Shown here: piece by piece, positions 1-7,945 of the stretch
Layout of the letters: each line of letters begins with the position of its first letter
Position numbering within the stretch: the stretch's first letter is position 1
Position numbers and translations under genes: made by a program
Source: Candidatus Dactylopiibacterium sp.
GTDB lineage: Bacteria; Pseudomonadota; Gammaproteobacteria; Burkholderiales; Rhodocyclaceae
NCBI GenBank assembly: GCA_031119555.1
Contig: JAVHXQ010000020.1
Span: 1-58,359, forward strand
Direction: 5' to 3'
DNA length: 58,359 nucleotides
Notes under the pieces: model-generated
Told to the model about the DNA's origin: nothing
The model's input: only the letters and a program-made list of their open reading frames with translations
Databases searched by the model: none

Positions 1-205
1 ATCCCGTGCGTCGCAAGCCCCGGCCACCCGGCCGCGCCGCAACGCGCCCCGGCGAAAGTGGCGGCCGCGCCCGGCACCTCCCGCCTGAATCACCGTCGCC
101 GCCCCCGGCCCGCGCCCGCGCGAAGGTCACAATGCGCTTTTCGATCAAGCAAGCGGGGCTCGCAGCGCAGAAAGTACGTGCATCCCTTTTCTGCTGGAGG
201 CACGC

Positions 206-1255
206 ATGGATTCCCTCACCATCCCGGCCCGCCCGTTGCGGTGGCACGCCGGACATCACGACGCGCTCGCAAGCGCCGCCGCCGGCGCGCGGCAGGCCCT
301 CTCCCTGCTGCTGCTGCGGTGCCTCCTGGGCTTCCTGGGCGTGCTGGGGGCACCTCCGCACGCCCTCGCGCAAGCCGCCACGATCGTCGAAGGCGCGCCC
401 GTGTTCCTCTGGGGAGACCGAACGCCCCCGGGCTCCGAGGGGCTGGATCTCAAGGAAAGCGTCGAGGTGCGCGGCAGCGACCCCTCGCGGCCGGAGCGCA
501 TGCTCCGTGGCATCGGCCGCCCCAGCCTGGTTCCATTCCTGCCCGCCCGCGCCAACGGCAGCGCGATCATCGTCGCGCCGGGCGGGGGGTACACCACGCT
601 CTCCTACGACAACGAGGGCGTATCGATCGCGCGCCGTCTCGCCGCCGAGGGCTTTGCGGCGTTCATCCTCAAATATCGCCTGCCAGACGAGGGGCACCAG
701 AGCGGCAGGCTGGTGCCGCTGCAGGATGCCCAGCGCGCCATCCGGCTGCTGCGGCACGACGCCGCGCGCTGGCAGATCGATCCCGCGCGCATTGGCATCC
801 TGGGCTTTTCGGCCGGCGGGCATCTGGCGGCGGCGGCCGGCATCGATTTCGCACGCGAAACCTATCCCCCGCGCGATGCACTCGACGCCGTGTCGGCCCG
901 GCCGGACTTCATGGCGGTCATCTATGGCGCGGCCTCATTCCAGCCGCTACCCGCCGGATCCACGCGCCCGGAATCCGCCCTGACCCCTCGCAGCAGCGGA
1001 ACCCTGGATGCCATCCGCGCCACCACCCCGCCCGCCTTCCTCTTCGCCGCGGCCGATGACGTGCGCGTGCCCATCAGCGCCAACATCGCCATGTGGCAAG
1101 CGCTACGCAGCGCCGGGGTCACCGCCGAACTGCACGTCATGCAGCGCGGCGGACATGGCTTCGGCCTTCGCGAAAGCGCGCCGGAATCCGTGCGAAGCTG
1201 GCCCGATCTCTTCCTGATCTGGCTACGCGCCATCGGCATGCAGCAAAAGCGCTGA
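206..1255 (+). CDS. Exported alpha/beta hydrolase (acetyl-esterase / xylan-esterase-like)
   Basis: A 349-residue serine hydrolase of the alpha/beta fold, closest in layout to the small acetyl/feruloyl esterases with a GGGY oxyanion-hole motif (about residues 126-129). The nucleophile elbow is GFSAGG with Ser202; the acid is probably Asp284 or Asp285 and the base His317 in GGHGFG. A hydrophobic stretch at about 31-50 ending in an AxA site near 56 looks like a signal peptide, although its N-terminal region of about 30 residues is unusually long. The start is supported by a GGAGG six bases before the ATG. The export signal suggests action outside the cytoplasm on an ester such as a carbohydrate acetate. 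The substrate is not evident from the neighbours. Confidence 0.8.
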   Translation: MDSLTIPARPLRWHAGHHDALASAAAGARQALSLLLLRCLLGFLGVLGAPPHALAQAATIVEGAPVFLWGDRTPPGSEGLDLKESVEVRGSDPSRPERMLRGIGRPSLVPFLPARANGSAIIVAPGGGYTTLSYDNEGVSIARRLAAEGFAAFILKYRLPDEGHQSGRLVPLQDAQRAIRLLRHDAARWQIDPARIGILGFSAGGHLAAAAGIDFARETYPPRDALDAVSARPDFMAVIYGAASFQPLPAGSTRPESALTPRSSGTLDAIRATTPPAFLFAAADDVRVPISANIAMWQALRSAGVTAELHVMQRGGHGFGLRESAPESVRSWPDLFLIWLRAIGMQQKR

Positions 1256-1286
1256 CATCCTTCAACCCCCACGCTCCCACATCGCC

Positions 1287-1919
1287 ATGCCTTTACCCAT
1301 GAACGTCCCCGGCCTGATCGCCTGCGTCGCCCTCACAACCCTCATGCTGGCCACGCCGGCGCGGGGCGCGGAGCCCGCCCGCGCATTGCTGGTGATCGCC
1401 CCCCGCAACTATCTCGAAAGCGAGTACGAAAACACGCGGCACGCACTGGAGGACGCCGGAGTCCAGGTCGAAGTGGCCAGCGTCCAGCCGGGCACCGCGA
1501 CGGGTTATGCCGGTGGCGCGGTGCGTGCGGACCTCGCGATCGATCAGGCAGATCCCGCGCGCTATGACGCGGTCGCCGTGATCGGCGGGTACGGCGCGCG
1601 CGAACACCTGTGGCAGCACGCGGGGCTGCACGCTCTGCTGCGCGCGGTGCATGCCCGCAAGCGCGTGGTGGCGGCCCTCTGCGCGGCACCGCCGGTCCTC
1701 GCCCGAGCCGGCCTGCTGGCGGGGCAACCAGCCACGATGTGGCCGGATCGGAGCTGGATCGCGGAACTCGAAGCGGGGGGAGGCCGCTACGTCGACGCGC
1801 CCATCGTGTCGGCCGGACGGATACTGACGGGTCGCGACCCCGCCGCCGCCACGGCCTTCGGAAAGCGCCTTGCCGAGCTGATCGGCACCGCTGCGCAGCC
1901 CGGAGCGCCGGACAGATGA
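1287..1919 (+). CDS. Exported DJ-1/PfpI family protein
   Basis: A 210-residue protein with a clear N-terminal signal peptide (hydrophobic core about 8-22, cleavage near residue 28) followed by a DJ-1/PfpI (class I glutamine-amidotransferase-like) domain. The usual nucleophile position is present as Cys132 in the ALCAAPP turn, followed by LARAGLLAG, which is typical of this family. Family members include proteases, deglycases and chaperones; the substrate cannot be told here. Most PfpI proteins are cytoplasmic, so a secretory signal is unusual. It follows the esterase gene by 31 bases on the same strand and could be co-transcribed. No convincing ribosome binding site is visible before the first ATG; an in-frame ATG at 1302 is an alternative. 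Confidence 0.78.
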   Translation: MPLPMNVPGLIACVALTTLMLATPARGAEPARALLVIAPRNYLESEYENTRHALEDAGVQVEVASVQPGTATGYAGGAVRADLAIDQADPARYDAVAVIGGYGAREHLWQHAGLHALLRAVHARKRVVAALCAAPPVLARAGLLAGQPATMWPDRSWIAELEAGGGRYVDAPIVSAGRILTGRDPAAATAFGKRLAELIGTAAQPGAPDR

Positions 1920-1939
1920 GGCAGATGAGCGCAGCCGTG

Positions 1940-1959
1940 CCCGCGCGCTTGCGCGCGGG
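1940..1959 (+). terminator. GC hairpin after the PfpI gene (possible weak terminator)
   Basis: A perfect 8-bp G/C stem (1940-1947 with 1952-1959) with loop CTTG lies 20 bases after the PfpI stop codon. No T-run follows, so it is not a classical intrinsic terminator; it may only protect the 3' end of the transcript. Confidence 0.3.
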
Positions 1960-2152
1960 GCGGGCGCACATGCCGGATCGCTTCGGCCCCGTCGGAACAC
2001 CGCCCCACCTGCCGCGACCTCAGAACGCTGACGGCATCGGGTAAAGCGGCGCAAACTGGGGGCTCCACGCAACGGGCCAGATCGAAAGCCGGGCCGCCCC
2101 GGCCTGCGCAAAGCCTCCGGGGCAAGGACAACGGACAAGGGAAGAACGAGTC

Positions 2153-2998
2153 ATGCGCGACAGCTTTACGACCTTCGTCTTTCAGCAACAGCGGATCCGG
2201 CGCCTGACCGACTTCCTCGGCACCCAGCTCGACAACGAGCGTCTGTGCCTCGCGGACATGGCGGACATCGCCTGCCTTTCTCCGTCGCAGACCCTGCGCT
2301 TCTACCGGCAGCGCACCGGCGAGACCCCGATGCACGCGCTGCAACGGCTCCGCCTGCAGCGTGCCCATGACACGCTGATGCAGCAGCCGGACACACCGAT
2401 CATCGCGCTCGCGCTGGAGGCGGGTTATGACTCGCACGCCGCCTTCACACGCGCCTACTGCCGCGCCTTCCGCCACCCGCCCACCCGCACGCCGGGGCGG
2501 GAGCAAGCCCCGGTGCGCTGGCACCTGGTACGGCTGCCCGAGCGCAAGGTGTGGCAGTTCGACTACGAGGGGGACTACGCCGGCAACGCCTACTTCAAGG
2601 CGCGTCTCGCCTGGCTCTGCCTGGCGGCGGGCGGACGCTTCTGGCGTGGCTGGCGCAGCAATGATCGCGACCATCCTTTCGACGAGCATTCCGGGCGCAA
2701 GGTCAGGCTCTGCCACTTCGTACCGCTCTCCCGCCAGGAACGCGTTCTTGGCGAGGCAGATCTCGCCACGCACCTCGGCGGGCTGTTCGCCATGGCGCAC
2801 ATCAACCCCGCCGATCGTTCCGCGCAGCTGTCGCGCCTCTGCGCGTGGCTTGCTTCGCAAACCCGCTGCAGCCGCCGCGAGGCGCCCATCCTCGAGGAAG
2901 ATCTCAACCTGCGCGACCATCGCGCGCCGCAGGACAGACGCATCGCGATCTATGTCCCCGTCGCGTTGACACGGCCACCCTCACCCCTCGCGCGCTGA
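2153..2998 (+). CDS. AraC-family transcriptional regulator with GyrI-like effector domain
   Basis: A 281-residue regulator. An AraC-type double helix-turn-helix occupies about residues 18-115 (first helix-turn-helix around LADMADIACLSPSQTLRFY, second around IIALALEAGYDSHAAFTRAY). The C-terminal part (about 120-275) has the layout of a GyrI/Rob-type small-molecule binding domain. This N-terminal-DNA-binding order is the Rob/SoxS-with-GyrI type, whose members respond to lipophilic compounds or drugs. The start is supported by AAGGGA shortly upstream of the ATG. It could act on the preceding esterase/PfpI genes or on distant targets; the sequence does not decide. Confidence 0.8.
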   Translation: MRDSFTTFVFQQQRIRRLTDFLGTQLDNERLCLADMADIACLSPSQTLRFYRQRTGETPMHALQRLRLQRAHDTLMQQPDTPIIALALEAGYDSHAAFTRAYCRAFRHPPTRTPGREQAPVRWHLVRLPERKVWQFDYEGDYAGNAYFKARLAWLCLAAGGRFWRGWRSNDRDHPFDEHSGRKVRLCHFVPLSRQERVLGEADLATHLGGLFAMAHINPADRSAQLSRLCAWLASQTRCSRREAPILEEDLNLRDHRAPQDRRIAIYVPVALTRPPSPLAR

Positions 2999-3205
2999 GG
3001 CGCGCACCCGCCTCTCCCGTTCGCCGGAATTCCTGCAGCCGGACGGGCCGGCGGCATGGTCCGGCACTGCGACGGCACGCGACGCCCGCGGCACCGCCAG
3101 ATGCCCCCGCGCCCGCCAGCCCCGCACGGTGGCTCACGAGCCTCCGGCCCGAGCGGCCGGGCCGCCCCCTCGGGAAGTCGCACACCATGGCGCGCCGCTA
3201 TTGAC

Positions 3206-3237
3206 AACTGGTTCCCACAATTGGAAACTGGTTGCCA
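3206..3237 (+). promoter_or_regulatory. Direct repeat AACTGGTTnCCA upstream of the MarR gene (candidate operator)
   Basis: Two copies of AACTGGTTnCCA begin at 3206 and 3226, exactly 20 bases (two helical turns) apart, in an AT-richer patch 26 bases before the MarR start. A TTGACA hexamer at 3201-3206 overlaps the first copy. Between the copies lies an imperfect inverted repeat (GTTCCC..GGAAAC). MarR proteins normally autoregulate from such sites, so this is a natural operator candidate. Confidence 0.5.
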
Positions 3238-3262
3238 TCTAAACGCATCTCGGCTCCCGACC

Positions 3263-3730
3263 ATGACCACAGACCTTGCGCGGCTCCTCTCGGAAACCGT
3301 GGTGGCGCTCTTTCGCGCGAACGGAAAGATGCTGGAATGGGGCGATGCGTTTACCGCGCCGGCTGGCCTCACCAGCGCCCGGTGGCAGATCCTGGGCGCC
3401 ATCGCGCGCGCAGGGCGCCACCAGACGGCGCCTCACATCGCGGAGCAGATGGGCATCACCCGGCAAGGCGCGCAGAAGCAGCTCAATCTGCTGATCGCCG
3501 ACGGCTTGATCGAAAGGCTTCCGAACCCGGCCCATCAGCGCTCCCCGCAGTACCGCCTCACCGAGGCGGGCGCCTCGCTGTTCGAGCGGGTCAACGCGGC
3601 ATGGCAAGCGCATGCCGCCCGGACCGGCGATGCGTTCTCCGCCGAGGCGCTGGAGATCACGCTCCGCACGCTCGACGCGATCTCCCGGCTGCACGGCGTG
3701 CCCGCGCGGGGAGACCATGATGCTGCGTAA
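3263..3730 (+). CDS. MarR-family transcriptional regulator
   Basis: A 155-residue winged-helix regulator of the MarR family, which are dimers that usually release DNA when they bind a small ligand. The DNA-recognition region is around QTAPHIAEQMGITRQGAQKQ, followed by the wing with the typical R...SPQYRLTEAG. I chose the ATG at 3263 because translation from further upstream gives a low-complexity Arg/Pro extension and the repeats at 3206-3237 lie just before this start. The gene overlaps the next coding region by 14 bases, so the two are probably translationally coupled. Likely regulator of its own operon with the membrane protein and cytochrome c'. Confidence 0.87.
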   Translation: MTTDLARLLSETVVALFRANGKMLEWGDAFTAPAGLTSARWQILGAIARAGRHQTAPHIAEQMGITRQGAQKQLNLLIADGLIERLPNPAHQRSPQYRLTEAGASLFERVNAAWQAHAARTGDAFSAEALEITLRTLDAISRLHGVPARGDHDAA

Positions 3731-4160
3731 GGCTCACGCGCTGGCGGGCAGGCTCGCATTCCTGTGCATGGCCGCTTTCTGGCTCTCGACCGTGGTCGCC
3801 GAGCTGTTTCTCGGCCATGACGCCATCGTCGGCATCAAGACCGCCATTCCTTACGCCTTCATCGCGTTCCTGCCCTGCATGGCGCTTGCCGGCGCCACCG
3901 GCTTTCGTCTCGGGGGCAAAAGCGCGCTGCCCGCACTGGTCACCAAACGTCGCCGCATGCCCTTCATCGGCGCCAACGGCGTGCTGATCCTGATCCCGGC
4001 GGCGCTCTTTCTCGCCTTCAAGGCACGCGCCGGCGAATTCGACGCATGGTTCTACGGCGTGCAGACCGTCGAGCTGCTGGCCGGGGCGGTCAACCTCGCC
4101 CTCATGGGCCTGAACATCCGCGATGGCCGGGCCCTGCGCAAGCGCCGCCAGATGCGATAG
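3717..4160 (+). CDS. Four-helix membrane protein of unknown function
   Basis: A 147-residue integral membrane protein with four predicted transmembrane helices (about residues 8-27, 38-56, 78-96 and 108-127) and a basic C-terminal tail. I do not recognise a named family. It starts inside the MarR gene (two consecutive ATGs at 3717 and 3720, overlap 14 bases) and lies 83 bases before a cytochrome c' gene. Histidines near the ends of the first two helices could ligate heme as in small cytochrome-b-like proteins, but that is speculation. The operon suggests a membrane partner in a redox or stress response controlled by the MarR protein. Confidence 0.72.
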   Translation: MMLRKAHALAGRLAFLCMAAFWLSTVVAELFLGHDAIVGIKTAIPYAFIAFLPCMALAGATGFRLGGKSALPALVTKRRRMPFIGANGVLILIPAALFLAFKARAGEFDAWFYGVQTVELLAGAVNLALMGLNIRDGRALRKRRQMR

Positions 4161-4243
4161 GCCGGTCGCACGCGCCGCCACGACAAGCCCCGCCCCGGGG
4201 GCGAGCCCCCGGATTCTTCCTCCCCCTCCGAATCGAGACACCC

Positions 4244-4684
4244 ATGACCCGCAAAGCACGCCTCGCGCTGTTCCTCCTTCCCTGCCTCGCGGTGGCCGCC
4301 GTGACCGCCGCCGACGTCATCGCCCAGCGGGAGGCCGGGTTCAAGGCCAGCAAGCGCGCGCTCTCCACCATCCGCGACGCCCTGGCCAGCGGCGACCACG
4401 TGGCCGTCGCGGCGGCCGCGAACGGCATGGCGGGCTTCGCCGAAAAGATTCCCGCGCTGTTCCCGCCGGGAAGCCAGGGCGGCATCTTCTCGGCGGCCAA
4501 GGACGAGATCTGGCGCAACGCGCCCGATTTTTCGGCCAAGGCGAAAAGCTTCCAGACCAATGCCCAGGCCCTGGCCGCCGCGGCATCGGCACCCCAGCCG
4601 GACAAGGCGGCCATCGGCGCGGCACTCACGAAAGTCACGCAAGACTGCAAGAGCTGCCATCAGACCTACAAGAAAGGGCGCTGA
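4244..4684 (+). CDS. Cytochrome c' / c556 family protein
   Basis: A 146-residue exported c-type cytochrome. The N-terminus is a signal peptide (hydrophobic about 7-20, cleavage near AVTAA). The single heme-attachment motif CKSCH is at the extreme C-terminus (residues 135-139), the hallmark of the four-helix-bundle cytochrome c'/c556 family. These periplasmic proteins bind heme with an open or weakly held axial site and are linked to NO binding or electron transfer. The start codon at 4244 gives a normal signal sequence. Likely co-transcribed with the MarR regulator and the membrane protein just upstream. Confidence 0.88.
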   Translation: MTRKARLALFLLPCLAVAAVTAADVIAQREAGFKASKRALSTIRDALASGDHVAVAAAANGMAGFAEKIPALFPPGSQGGIFSAAKDEIWRNAPDFSAKAKSFQTNAQALAAAASAPQPDKAAIGAALTKVTQDCKSCHQTYKKGR

Positions 4685-4784
4685 GACCACGGGCCCAGGC
4701 CTGCTTCGGGGCATGAAGGCGGAAGCCGCGAGCCGTTCCGCAGGCACACACGTTCAGGCCGGCGTTCAGGCACCGGCCGGGCTC

Positions 4785-6296
4785 TTATGCCCGCCGCTCT
4801 AGCGCGGTCAGCGCTTGCGCGAGGCGCCGGATGCCGGTTTCGATGGCCTCCAGCGTCAGCGCGGCGTAACCCAGGACGAACCCCGCCCGGCGCTCCGCGG
4901 CGCCGGGTGCGCCCGGATGGAACAGGGGGCCCAGCGGATAGACCCGCACACCATGTTGCCGCGCGGCATCCGCCAGTGCGGGTTCCGCGCTGGCGGGCAA
5001 GGCCTTGAACCACACCACCAGATGCAACCCGCTGGCCGCGCCCTGCACCTCCACGCGCTCACCCAGATGCCGTTCCAGCGCATCGACGAGCGCGCGCTGC
5101 CGGGCTTGCTGGGCACGCCTGATGCGGCGGACGTGCCGCGTGTAGCTGCCCTCCTCCAGCAAGCGCGCCAGTGCTTGCTGCGCGCTGGTGGCGCCGTGTC
5201 GATCCATGAGCCGCCGGGCGGCGGCGAAGGTGTCCATCAGCGCCGGCGGCAGCACCATGTAACCCAGCCGCAGTTGCGGCGAAAGCGTCTTGGAGAAGGT
5301 GCCGACGTAGATCACGCAGCCCTGCGTATCGAGCGACTGCAAGGTGGCTTCGGGACGCACGGTGTAGCGATACTCGCTGTCGTAATCGTCCTCGATGATC
5401 CAGGCCCGGCTTCGCTGCGCCCACGCCAGCAACTCCCGGCGCCGCCCGATGGGCAGGAAGGCTCCCAGCGGAAACTGGTGCGTGGGCGTCACGTAAGCGA
5501 GCTGGGCACGCCCCAGCGCAGCAAGCTGCGCGGTCATCATGCCGTGGTCGTCTACGTCGACGCATTGCAGCACGGCGCCCTGGGCTTCGAATGCATGGCG
5601 GGCCATCCGGTAGCCGGGATTCTCGACCATCACGCGGTCACCCGGATCGATCAGCAGCCGCGCGCACAGATCGAGCGCCTGCTGCGAGCCGCTGACGATC
5701 ATGATCTGATCCACGCTGCATGCCATGCCGCGCGTCTGCCCCAGATGCGTCTGCAGCGCGCGTCGCAACGCGAGGTGGCCGCGCGGGTCTTCGTACTCCA
5801 GGCGCGGCCGCCGCTGACGCTCCACCGCGCGCAGCGCCTTGATCCACGCCACGGTCGGAAAGTCGCTCCCAGCCAGGGGGCCATATACGAAATCGATTTC
5901 GCCGGACAGGCCGGGAGCCGCGCTCGCCAGCGCCATCGCCGCGATGCGGTCGCCCATGGCGGAAAGCCGGCCACCGAAGCGATCCCCCGCAGCGCTACCG
6001 GCCTTGCCCGGACGCGGCCGGGCAGCCCGCGACACGGGCGATGCCCCTGCCGTCACGCGACTGGCGGCACCCGCCCGCGTCTGGATGAATCCATCCGCCG
6101 CGAGCTGCTCATACACCACCGACACGGTGGCGCGGGACAAACCGCGTTCGGCGGCAAGCGCACGCGTCGAGGGCAGCGCCGCGCCGGCAGGGTACGTGCC
6201 GTCCACGATGCGCGACCGGAACTCCTCATAGAGCGCGCTGCTCACCCCTTGTCGAGCAGCGTCCGCGCGGCGCTGCTCCTCAACTGGTCTGATCAT
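4785..6296 (-). CDS. MocR-family (GntR / aminotransferase fusion) transcriptional regulator, PdxR-like
   Basis: A 503-residue fusion of an N-terminal GntR winged helix (about 18-85, with LPSTRALAAERGLSRATVS) to a fold-type I aminotransferase domain (about 110-490). The PLP-binding lysine is Lys336 in GTFSKTLSP and the preceding EDDYDSEYRY motif is typical of MocR proteins. MocR regulators use PLP to sense amino compounds or vitamin B6. The gene is divergent from a PaiB-like flavoprotein gene, a common MocR arrangement, so that gene is its likely target. The start is at 6296; a GTG at 6245 would also retain the whole DNA-binding domain. Confidence 0.88.
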   Translation of the reverse strand: MIRPVEEQRRADAARQGVSSALYEEFRSRIVDGTYPAGAALPSTRALAAERGLSRATVSVVYEQLAADGFIQTRAGAASRVTAGASPVSRAARPRPGKAGSAAGDRFGGRLSAMGDRIAAMALASAAPGLSGEIDFVYGPLAGSDFPTVAWIKALRAVERQRRPRLEYEDPRGHLALRRALQTHLGQTRGMACSVDQIMIVSGSQQALDLCARLLIDPGDRVMVENPGYRMARHAFEAQGAVLQCVDVDDHGMMTAQLAALGRAQLAYVTPTHQFPLGAFLPIGRRRELLAWAQRSRAWIIEDDYDSEYRYTVRPEATLQSLDTQGCVIYVGTFSKTLSPQLRLGYMVLPPALMDTFAAARRLMDRHGATSAQQALARLLEEGSYTRHVRRIRRAQQARQRALVDALERHLGERVEVQGAASGLHLVVWFKALPASAEPALADAARQHGVRVYPLGPLFHPGAPGAAERRAGFVLGYAALTLEAIETGIRRLAQALTALERRA

Positions 6297-6322
6297 TCTG
6301 TATTGAACTGGTGATTTTCACC
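6282..6322 (+). promoter_or_regulatory. Divergent MocR / paiB control region with AACTGGT repeats
   Basis: Two direct copies of AACTGGT start at 6282 and 6306 (24 bases apart); the second runs into a small palindrome GGTGATTTTCACC (6310-6322). MocR regulators such as TauR and GabR bind direct repeats near the promoter of a divergent target gene, so this is a good operator candidate. The first copy overlaps the first codons of the MocR gene as annotated. Confidence 0.45.
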
Positions 6323-6392
6323 GGCCCGGCAAAATAGCACATTAGCGGGGCAGGCCGGACGTCTGCACAGCTCTTAACCAAACGAGGCCCCC

Positions 6393-7016
6393 ATGTACGC
6401 CCCACCGCCCTTTGCCGAGCAACGCATCGAAGAACTTCACCGCATCGTCCGCGACAACGCGCTGGGCATGCTCGTGACGAATACCGCCGGCGGACTCGAG
6501 GCAAACCACTTGCCGTTTCTGCTGGAGGCGCGGCACGGCACCACGGGCGCGCTGCTCGCCCATGCCGCGCGGGCGAATCCGCTCTGGCGCGAGGTGCGCA
6601 ATGGCGACGCCGTGCTCGTGGTGTTTCGCGGCGCCGAAGGTTACATCACGCCCGACTGGTATCCGGGCAAGCACGAAACACACCGGCGGGTGCCGACATG
6701 GAACTACGAGGTGGTCCACGCGCACGGCACGCTCCACGTGCTCGAAGACGAGAAATCCCTTCGCGGCATCGTCGGCCGCCTGACGCGCCAGCATGAGGCG
6801 GGGCGGCCCACGCCCTGGAAAATGAGCGACGCGCCGGCCGGTTTCATCGCCGAGATGCTGCGGCACATCGTCGGCCTGGAGATCCGCCTCACCCGCCTGG
6901 AAGGCAAGCGAAAGCTCAGTCAGCACCATGCACCCCGGGACCGGGAAGGCGCCATCGAAGGATTGCAAGGCTGCGGCCAGCACCGGCTGGCGCAGGCCAT
7001 GCGGGATGCCTCCTGA
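6393..7016 (+). CDS. PaiB-like FMN-binding protein
   Basis: A 207-residue protein of the PaiB family (split-barrel flavin-binding fold). Family features seen are the start MYAPPPFAE, the segment LGMLVTNTAGGLEANHLPF, GAEGYITPDWYPGKHETHRRVPTWNYEVVHAHG read in pieces around residues 87-120, and the C-terminal motif with FIAEMLRHIVGLEI. PaiB was named as a negative regulator in Bacillus, but in proteobacteria these proteins are often flavin enzymes or redox proteins beside MocR regulators. GAGG lies five bases before the ATG. Its expression is probably controlled by the divergent MocR gene. Confidence 0.87.
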   Translation: MYAPPPFAEQRIEELHRIVRDNALGMLVTNTAGGLEANHLPFLLEARHGTTGALLAHAARANPLWREVRNGDAVLVVFRGAEGYITPDWYPGKHETHRRVPTWNYEVVHAHGTLHVLEDEKSLRGIVGRLTRQHEAGRPTPWKMSDAPAGFIAEMLRHIVGLEIRLTRLEGKRKLSQHHAPRDREGAIEGLQGCGQHRLAQAMRDAS

Positions 7017-7164
7017 GCACCCTGGGGGCCTGCGCTCGCTGAACGCCACGGCGCTGGACTGCCCGCGAGCGCGGCACCCGGGCGCTCGGCAGCCCGGCCC
7101 GGGCCGGGTCAGCTGAACGCCACGGCCCGGAACGCCCCGTGGGGCCGCCCGGGCCAGACGTGGC

Positions 7165-7935
7165 TCACTGCGCCACCCAGCCGCCATCCACGTTCCAGGC
7201 CGCGCCACGCACCTGCGCCGCGGCCTCGGAGCACAGGAACAGCACCAGTTCGCCCAACTGACGTGGCGTCACGAACTCGCCCGATGGTTGCTTCTCCTTC
7301 AGCAGCCCTTCCTGCGCCTCTTCGGGCGAGGCACCGCCGGCGATGCGCGCATCGATCTGCTGCTGGACCAGCGGCGTGAGCACCCAGCCCGGACACAGCG
7401 CATTACAGGTGACCCCGGTCTGCGCCGTCTCCAGCGCCACGGTCTTGGTAAAGCCGACGACGCCGTGCTTTGCGGCGACGTAGGCCGATTTGTCCCTGGA
7501 CGCCACCAGGCCGTGCACGGAGGCGATATTGATGATCCGCCCCCAGTTGCGCGCGCGCATGGCGGGGAGCGCCAGACGCGTGGCGTGGAATACCGAGGAC
7601 AGATTGATCGCCATGATGGCGTCCCACCTTTCCACGGGGAAGCTCTCGACCGGCGAAACATGCTGGATTCCGGCGTTGTTCACGAGAATATCCACGCCCG
7701 ACAGCTCCTGGGCGGCATGACGCATCATGGCCTCGATCTGGGCGGGGTCGCGCAGATCGGCGGGGTGATAGCCCGGCGTGTGTTCATACCGGTCCATGCT
7801 CTGGAGCGCCAGTTCTACGTCGCCAAAGCCATTGAGCATGACCTTCGCGCCCGCCCTGGCCAGTGCCTGCGCGATGCCCAGGCCGATGCCGCTGGTGGAG
7901 CCCGTAACGAGCGCGCTCTTGCCTCGCAGATTCAT
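7165..7935 (-). CDS. bdhA: D-3-hydroxybutyrate dehydrogenase
   Basis: A 256-residue short-chain dehydrogenase that oxidises (R)-3-hydroxybutyrate to acetoacetate with NAD+. Seen: cofactor motif TGSTSGIGLG (11-20), NNAG (86-89), and catalytic Ser139, Tyr152, Lys156 (Y-V-A-A-K). The segment VHGLVASRDKSAYVAAKHGVVGF and the ending close to NVDGGWVAQ are typical of 3-hydroxybutyrate dehydrogenases. A perfect GAGGAG lies six bases before the ATG, partly inside the end of the preceding permease gene only 10 bases away, so the two form one unit. The pair fits use of polyhydroxybutyrate monomers or external 3-hydroxybutyrate. Confidence 0.9.
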   Translation of the reverse strand: MNLRGKSALVTGSTSGIGLGIAQALARAGAKVMLNGFGDVELALQSMDRYEHTPGYHPADLRDPAQIEAMMRHAAQELSGVDILVNNAGIQHVSPVESFPVERWDAIMAINLSSVFHATRLALPAMRARNWGRIINIASVHGLVASRDKSAYVAAKHGVVGFTKTVALETAQTGVTCNALCPGWVLTPLVQQQIDARIAGGASPEEAQEGLLKEKQPSGEFVTPRQLGELVLFLCSEAAAQVRGAAWNVDGGWVAQ

Positions 7936-7945
7936 GTTGTTCTCC

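Noticed and set aside
1..205. Possible end of an upstream gene at the window start
   Set aside because: Frames here are GC-rich and show no recognisable protein; the stretch most likely is the leader of the esterase gene.
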